Source of the DNA: Anaerolineales bacterium
GTDB taxonomy: Bacteria; Chloroflexota; Anaerolineae; Anaerolineales; E44-bin32
Length of the DNA stretch: 8,119 bases
Direction: 5' to 3'
NCBI GenBank assembly: GCA_023250385.1
Contig: JAHFAU010000069.1
Location: 1,228-9,346 of the forward strand
Shown: positions 4,304 through 8,119 of the stretch, piece by piece
How positions within the stretch are numbered: the stretch's first letter is position 1
Layout of the letters: the number at the start of each line of letters is the position of its first letter
Notes under the pieces: model-generated
Databases searched by the model: none
What the model was told of the DNA's origin: nothing
What the model saw: the letters and a program-made list of their open reading frames with translations, nothing else
Made by a program: the position numbers and the translations under genes

Positions 4304-7096
4304 CTACTGAAGGTGTTCTGCTACCCACCTTGGGACGAGCGCCAACGCGCTGGGCAGCTGGCTGGGGTCCTTCCCACCGGCCTGGGCCAGGGTTGGCTTT
4401 CCGCCGCCTCCGCCGCCGACCTGCTGCGCGACCGCCTTGACCAGCTCGCCGGCGTGCAACCCCCGGGCCACCAAATCCTGGGTCACGGCTGCGACGATGA
4501 TCGGCCGATTGTCGACGGCCGAGGCGAGAACTGCAACGCCGCTGGGATGGTCGGAACGGAAGCGGTCCACCAATGCCCGGAGCGACTCGGCGCTGGCATT
4601 CGGAATTAACCCGGCGAGGACTGGGACTCCGTCCACCGCCTGCGGGGATAAACGTTGGAAATGTTCGACGGCAAGGGAATCTCGCAGCCGGTTTAACTCG
4701 CGCTGGAGCCGGTCGCGCTCCTCAAGCAGCGCTGAGAGGCGAGTATTGGCCTCCAGAGGCGAAGTTTCTAGTTGCTCCGCGATTTGGTGCAGGGACTGGA
4801 AGCGCTCCCGGATCAGGGCCAGCGCCCCCCGGCCGGTGACCGCCTCGATCCGCCGGATTCCGGCTGCAACGCTGCCCTCGGAGGTGATCAGAAATGCACC
4901 GATGACTCCGGTCTCCTGGACGTGGGTGCCGCCGCACAGCTCGTAGGAGATCGGCTCCGGCTGGCCAATCCGAATCGTCCGGACCGTGTCGCCGTAGGCC
5001 TCGCCGAAGAGTGCGATTGCGCCTTGGCGGATCGCGTGCTCACGCGGCTCATGGCCGATGGCGAGGGGGTAGTTGGCGAGGATGTTTTCGTTGACCGTTC
5101 GCTCCACTTGCTCTATCTGCCCGGGGGTCATCGGGTCCGGGTGGGTGAAGTCGAACCGCAGCCGGTCAGGTGCGACCAGAGAGCCGGCTTGGCGGGCATG
5201 CGGCCCGAGCACCGATCTTAAGGCGGCGTGGAGCAGGTGGGTGGCGGTGTGGTTGCGCATGATGTCGTGACGCCGGACGGAATCGACCGCCGCGGTGGCA
5301 GGATCGCCGACCTTCGGCTCGCCGCCTACGACCGTACCGAAATGAATGATCAGGCCATCGACCGGCTCGCGTACGTCCGCGACCGAAATCTCCCAGGCGT
5401 GCCCATCGGCAGACCGGATAGATCCGGTATCCGCGACCTGGCCTCCGGATTCAATGTAGAAGGCAGTCTGAGGAAGCACCACGCCCACGGCTTCGCCGAC
5501 TCTGGCCGCAGCCACCGGCTGGCCGTCGCGCAGAATTGCAAGCAGGCTGCCGTCTGCACGCAGGCTGTTGTACGGGCCGTAGCGGACGCCGCCGGGATCC
5601 AGCCTGCCCGACCGAAGCAGCTCGTCCAACAGGGCCTGGTAGCGGCTGCCGAGTTCGGCAAACATAAGGCCCGCATCTGCCCATCCGGAATCGTCTGAAG
5701 GATCCAAGCCCGCTCCGAATCCGCTTGACCCGGCGGAGGAGCTCAGCCGATGGGCATCCATCGCCTCCCAAAACCCGGCTTCATCAACGGCAAGCCCGCT
5801 GTCGCTTGCCATGTCCTTGAAGATTTCCAAGGGCAGGCCGTAGGTCGAGTAGAGGTGGAACGGAGTCGAGCCAGGGATACTCATCACTCCGGATAACGCC
5901 GCCTCATCGATGGCCACTTGTCCGGCACCAGTCGAAGTGTCTAGAGTCCGTTGAAACCGACGTTCCTCTTCGGTGATCGAGCTCCGGATCCCCTTACGGT
6001 GCTGCTCGAGCTCCGGGTAGGCATCGGCGAACTGCGCCACGACCGAGTCGCCGACCTCGGCCAGGAAGGGCTCAGTGAGGCCAATCTTGGTCCCAAACAG
6101 GCTGGCGCGGCGGATGATCATCCGGGTCACGTAGTTCCGGCCGATGTTGCCTGGGACGACCCCGTCGGCAATTAGGAACGCGGCCGCCCGAGCGTGATCA
6201 GCGATCACCCTATAGGGCGTCCAATGGGTCTCGACCTCTGCCTGGCTGTGGCCGGCAAGCTTGCGGGTGGTCTCGATAATTGGCGCAAACTGGTCGGTGC
6301 GGTAGTTGGAGCGTGCGCCCTGAAGCACCGAAACGATCCGGTCGAATCCCATTCCCGTATCGACGTGCAGCTTGGGGAGTGGATCCAGCTGGGTGGGTCC
6401 GGTCCGGTTGTATTGGATGAAGACCAGGTTCCAGAGCTCCACGTAGCGCCCACAGTCTCCATTGAGCCGACACTGGTGGCCCTTGACGCCCTGTTTGGTG
6501 CAGAAATCCGGGCCCTGATCCAAGTGGACCTCGCTGTCGGGCCCGCTCGGGCCGGTGTCAGCCATCTCCCAGAAGTTGTCATTCCGTCCGAAGAAGGCAA
6601 TGTGCGAGGGGTCGAACCCCGGCTGCTGAGCCCAGGCGCTGGCGGCCTCGTCGTCGCGTGGGATTTGGCCCAGCTCGTCTTCGAAGCAGGTGGCCCATAA
6701 CTTCCCTTTCGGCAGCCCCCAACTCTCGGTTAGCAGTTCCCAGGCCCAGGCGATTGCTTGTGGCTTGTCGTAATCGCCAAAGGACCAGTTGCCGAGCATT
6801 TCAAAGAAGGTGTGATGGATATCGTCTCGCCCGACGTCATCGAGATCGTTGTGTTTGCCGGCCACCCGCAGGCACTTCTGCGAGTCAGCCACCCGGGTGT
6901 AGGACCGCTGACCGGTGCCAAGAAACACGTCCTTGAACTGGACCATTCCTGAGTTGGTGAACAGCAGGGTCTCATCGCCCCCCGGGACGAGCGGGATGGA
7001 GGGGACGATGACGTGGTCGCGCTCCCGAAAGAAGTCCAGGAAGGACTGCCGGATCTCGGCGCTGGTCATTTGCTTGCGGCGTCGCGTATCGGTCAT
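4304..7096 (-). CDS. alaS: Alanyl-tRNA synthetase
   Basis: AlaRS charges tRNA-Ala with alanine and hydrolyses mischarged Ser/Gly. It is cytosolic, 930 residues, somewhat longer than the usual 870-880. The class II core is complete: motif 1 region (F-T-N-S-G-M-V-Q-F-K near 46-55), motif 2 (T-F-F-E-M-L-G-N-W-S-F-G-D-Y, 96-109) and motif 3 (D-T-G-M-G-F-D-R, 246-253). A Cys-rich insertion (C199, C209, C215) precedes W-N-L-V-F-I-Q. The editing domain has H-T-A-T-H (616-620) and C-G-G-T-H (721-725), the four zinc ligands. A coiled coil (about 780-812) precedes the C-Ala domain with the Gly-rich stretch (894-899) and A-G-G-K-D (906-910). The frame begins with ATG at 7096. ATG at 7069 (M-T-S-A-E-I-R) is the start seen in most relatives and may be the real one; neither has a clear Shine-Dalgarno. 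First gene of the minus-strand operon. Confidence 0.97.
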   Translation of the reverse strand: MTDTRRRKQMTSAEIRQSFLDFFRERDHVIVPSIPLVPGGDETLLFTNSGMVQFKDVFLGTGQRSYTRVADSQKCLRVAGKHNDLDDVGRDDIHHTFFEMLGNWSFGDYDKPQAIAWAWELLTESWGLPKGKLWATCFEDELGQIPRDDEAASAWAQQPGFDPSHIAFFGRNDNFWEMADTGPSGPDSEVHLDQGPDFCTKQGVKGHQCRLNGDCGRYVELWNLVFIQYNRTGPTQLDPLPKLHVDTGMGFDRIVSVLQGARSNYRTDQFAPIIETTRKLAGHSQAEVETHWTPYRVIADHARAAAFLIADGVVPGNIGRNYVTRMIIRRASLFGTKIGLTEPFLAEVGDSVVAQFADAYPELEQHRKGIRSSITEEERRFQRTLDTSTGAGQVAIDEAALSGVMSIPGSTPFHLYSTYGLPLEIFKDMASDSGLAVDEAGFWEAMDAHRLSSSAGSSGFGAGLDPSDDSGWADAGLMFAELGSRYQALLDELLRSGRLDPGGVRYGPYNSLRADGSLLAILRDGQPVAAARVGEAVGVVLPQTAFYIESGGQVADTGSIRSADGHAWEISVADVREPVDGLIIHFGTVVGGEPKVGDPATAAVDSVRRHDIMRNHTATHLLHAALRSVLGPHARQAGSLVAPDRLRFDFTHPDPMTPGQIEQVERTVNENILANYPLAIGHEPREHAIRQGAIALFGEAYGDTVRTIRIGQPEPISYELCGGTHVQETGVIGAFLITSEGSVAAGIRRIEAVTGRGALALIRERFQSLHQIAEQLETSPLEANTRLSALLEERDRLQRELNRLRDSLAVEHFQRLSPQAVDGVPVLAGLIPNASAESLRALVDRFRSDHPSGVAVLASAVDNRPIIVAAVTQDLVARGLHAGELVKAVAQQVGGGGGGKPTLAQAGGKDPSQLPSALALVPRWVAEHLQ

Positions 7097-7122
7097 CTTG
7101 AGGGGCCGGATAGGCCGAGAGG

Positions 7123-7150
7123 ATTATACGCGAGCGGTTTGCCGCTTCAA
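7123..7150 (-). promoter_or_regulatory. Promoter of the alaS operon
   Basis: On the minus strand a perfect -10 TATAAT (7128-7123) lies 16 bp from a -35-like TTGAAG (7150-7145). The expected transcription start is near 7116, giving a leader of about 20 nt to ATG 7096. That is too short for a T-box or other riboswitch. The spacer contains the inverted repeat AGCGG-TTTG-CCGCT (7133-7146). Confidence 0.75.
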
Positions 7151-7174
7151 CCGGGGGCGGTTTGCAAGGCCGCT
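7133..7174. repeat. Two direct copies of GCGGTTTGC, each starting a dyad
   Basis: GCGGTTTGC occurs at 7134-7142 and again at 7157-7165, 23 bp apart (about two helical turns). Each copy continues into a partner CCGC: AGCGG-TTTG-CCGCT (7133-7146) and GCGG-n9-CCGC (7157-7173). One dyad sits in the spacer of the alaS promoter and the other just upstream of its -35. This looks like a pair of sites for a dimeric regulator, although the GC-rich context makes short dyads common. Confidence 0.45.
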
Positions 7175-7178
7175 GTAA

Positions 7179-7191
7179 GGTCGGAACGACC
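7179..7191. repeat. Perfect short hairpin GGTCG-GAA-CGACC
   Basis: Five-base arms at 7179-7183 and 7187-7191 flank a GAA triplet in the middle of the alaS/response-regulator intergenic region. It is possibly a further regulator site. It has no T-tract and lies upstream of both genes, so it is not a terminator. Confidence 0.35.
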
Positions 7192-7192
7192 G

Positions 7193-7231
7193 CCCGTCCC
7201 TTAGAATAGGTAAAGGACTGCTGGGGACGGG
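7193..7231 (+). promoter_or_regulatory. 8-bp inverted repeat in front of the response-regulator start
   Basis: CCCGTCCC (7193-7200) and GGGACGGG (7224-7231) are exact reverse complements separated by 23 bp. The right arm is the only purine-rich, Shine-Dalgarno-like stretch before ATG 7240. Between the arms lies a possible -10, TAGAAT (7202-7207), without a recognisable -35 at 16-18 bp. If transcription starts further upstream, the repeat would fold and hide the ribosome site. If it starts at the TAGAAT, the repeat would be a DNA operator around the promoter. Confidence 0.45.
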
Positions 7232-7239
7232 TTCTGCCT

Positions 7240-7617
7240 ATGCTCAAGCCGGTAATACTGATCGTCGACGACGAACGACCTTATGTCGACTTGTTAGGCG
7301 AGCTGCTCGAGAAGTACGGACTCGAGGCTCACACCGCCTACGACGCCGGCGACGCCCTCTTCCGGCTACGAGCCAAGAAGCCAGATCTGATCCTGATGGA
7401 CTTGAAGATGCCGCAAATGGATGGCTTGTCGCTCATCGACCGCCTGCGCTCGAACCGCAAATGGCAGAAGATCCCGATCATCGTGGTCAGCGCCAAGACC
7501 GGCAGAGAAGACCAGAAGGCGGCGCTGGACGCCGGCGCGAACCGGTTCCTAACCAAGCCATTTTCTTCCAAAGACTTAAAGACCGTGCTGGGAGAGTTTG
7601 TTTCGCTGACGGGTTAG
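7240..7617 (+). CDS. Stand-alone response regulator (REC domain only)
   Basis: This is a phosphoacceptor receiver domain with no output domain, 125 residues, a CheY-like length. All switch residues are present: acidic pocket D10 and D11 (V-D-D-E), phosphoacceptor D54 in L-M-D-L-K-M-P-Q-M-D-G, S84 in V-V-S-A-K, aromatic F103 and K106 in T-K-P-F. It should be phosphorylated by a histidine kinase and signal through protein contacts. The kinase is not in this window, so the pathway (motility, phosphorelay or other) cannot be stated. The start is ATG 7240, just behind the right arm of an inverted repeat, with a weak ribosome site. It is transcribed divergently from alaS across a shared 143-bp region and is followed by a strong terminator, so it is probably monocistronic. 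Confidence 0.93.
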   Translation: MLKPVILIVDDERPYVDLLGELLEKYGLEAHTAYDAGDALFRLRAKKPDLILMDLKMPQMDGLSLIDRLRSNRKWQKIPIIVVSAKTGREDQKAALDAGANRFLTKPFSSKDLKTVLGEFVSLTG

Positions 7618-7643
7618 GCAGCTTGCTTGCCAAGAATTAATAC

Positions 7644-7674
7644 CGGCCGCGGTCACACACCGCGGCCGATTGCT
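7644..7674 (+). terminator. Rho-independent-type terminator after the response regulator
   Basis: A perfect 10-bp GC-rich stem, CGGCCGCGGT (7644-7653) and ACCGCGGCCG (7659-7668), encloses a CACAC loop and is followed by ATTGCTTT. It begins 27 nt after the stop codon. The T-run is poor for an intrinsic terminator, but the stem is very stable. Confidence 0.75.
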
Positions 7675-7850
7675 TTAAGGGGGAACATCACATTGGACTG
7701 CGTCACGAGAGGCGGATCAGGCCCCCGAACCTCAATCGCCCATCTCGGTCTCCGTGCGCGGCGACGCAAGGGCTGTGTGCGGGGAGGGGAGACGAATGAC
7801 CTTTGTGAACCCCCGAGATCAATGGCCGGCAGCCCTGCGCACGACTTGGG
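7675..7850. other. Intergenic stretch without a convincing gene
   Basis: Between the terminator and the convergent zinc-ribbon gene I see no tRNA, terminator or repeat array. The only point of note is a purine-rich ribosome-site-like run (7781-7791) before an ATG at 7796. That ATG opens a 34-codon frame ending at 7900, overlapping the opposite-strand gene. It is not annotated as a gene here because nothing in the peptide is recognisable. Confidence 0.5.
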
Positions 7851-8093
7851 TCAGGTTGGAAACTTTCCTGTCCATTCCTTGGTTGCGTAAGATTCGATGA
7901 ATCCGCATGCGCGGCAGCGGTAAGTGACGACCGGCCTTTTCAGCTTGCCTTTGATCTTTGTCAGGGTCCAGGAAGATGGCTCCGGCTCGCCTTCAATCCA
8001 GAGCGTGGGAAAGAAAGTGCCGTTCGTCATTTCGACGGTGAAGCCTGCTTCCATCTGGCCACCGCACTTCGGGCAGATGTGCAATTCGGGCAT
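7851..8093 (-). CDS. Small zinc-ribbon protein (DUF6487-like)
   Basis: The protein has 80 residues. Two C-x2-C knuckles, C7-P-K-C10 and C60-R-A-C63, probably bind one zinc ion. The section between them is beta-rich with the W-x-E-G-E-P-E element (W32-I-E-G-E-P-E38) and R-P-V-V-T-Y-R-C before the second knuckle. The protein continues G-F-I-E-S-Y-A. This layout matches the DUF6487 family of short soluble proteins, whose function I do not know. The gene is complete: ATG at 8093 follows an in-frame TGA 18 nt upstream, with a GAGGA further away than ideal as a ribosome site. It runs convergently to the response regulator. The C-terminal tail after residue 70 is not conserved in the relatives I recall. 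The family call rests on motif memory only. Confidence 0.82.
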   Translation of the reverse strand: MPELHICPKCGGQMEAGFTVEMTNGTFFPTLWIEGEPEPSSWTLTKIKGKLKRPVVTYRCRACGFIESYATKEWTGKFPT

Positions 8094-8119
8094 GCGATGC
8101 GGTCGTCCTCAGTCCGCTC

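Noticed and set aside
4437..4946. Long plus-strand open frame opposite alaS (also 6194-6700, 5228-5698 and 4772-5221)
   Set aside because: They are antisense to the fully conserved alaS gene; GC-rich codon bias leaves opposite frames open. The translations show no family features.
7097..7128. T-box or other riboswitch in the alaS leader
   Set aside because: The -10 box puts the transcript start about 20 nt before the start codon, leaving no room.
7675..7850. tRNA or small structured RNA in the intergenic stretch
   Set aside because: No cloverleaf with a T-loop GTTC-like motif and acceptor pairing was found, and no SRP or similar signature.
1..8119. CRISPR array, insertion sequence, attachment site or toxin-antitoxin pair
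   Set aside because: No regularly spaced repeats, no transposase motifs, no long terminal inverted repeats and no recognisable toxin or antitoxin were seen on either strand.

Overview
The window is a GC-rich bacterial chromosome segment. Six genes lie on the minus strand (about 7.1 kb down to position 19), one divergent response-regulator gene lies on the plus strand, and a small minus-strand zinc-ribbon gene lies at the right edge. The best guess for the organism is a member of Chloroflexota (Anaerolineae-like). The basis is the alaS - membrane protein with a baseplate-J-like domain - ruvX - mltG order, the style of the J-domain protein, and the AlaRS and MltG sequences. No rRNA or other firm marker is present, so the placement is an inference.

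Right part (7097-8119): a 143-bp divergent intergenic region separates alaS (minus) from a stand-alone REC-domain response regulator (plus). It holds a clear alaS promoter and several stacked inverted and direct repeats. The response regulator ends at 7617 and is followed by a strong GC-rich hairpin terminator. After about 180 bp without a convincing gene, a short zinc-ribbon protein (four Cys, DUF6487-like) runs convergently towards it.

Middle (1123-7096, minus strand): a compact housekeeping cluster reads alaS (alanyl-tRNA synthetase), a 500-residue single-pass membrane protein with a baseplate-J-like domain, ruvX/yqgF (Holliday-junction resolvase-like nuclease) and mltG (endolytic murein transglycosylase). 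The first three genes are tightly packed (21-nt gap, then a stop/start overlap TGATG). mltG follows 80 nt later. The alaS/ruvX/mltG neighbourhood is also seen in Firmicutes, where the small protein IreB sits between alaS and ruvX. Here the J-domain membrane protein occupies that slot.

Left part (1-1065, minus strand): a lower-GC two-gene module with its own promoter encodes an ArsR-type winged-helix repressor and an AHSA1/SRPBCC ligand-binding-fold protein. This is a widely seen pairing. The repressor promoter lies inside the longest open frame, which argues for a shorter, near-leaderless non-ATG start. The two genes are in the same frame and are separated by only one stop codon.

Overall the window is mostly core genome. 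I see no CRISPR array, mobile element, toxin-antitoxin pair or defence system. The points most worth checking are the J-domain protein and its genomic slot, the alaS/response-regulator intergenic architecture, and the arsR-SRPBCC junction with its orphan Shine-Dalgarno sequence.
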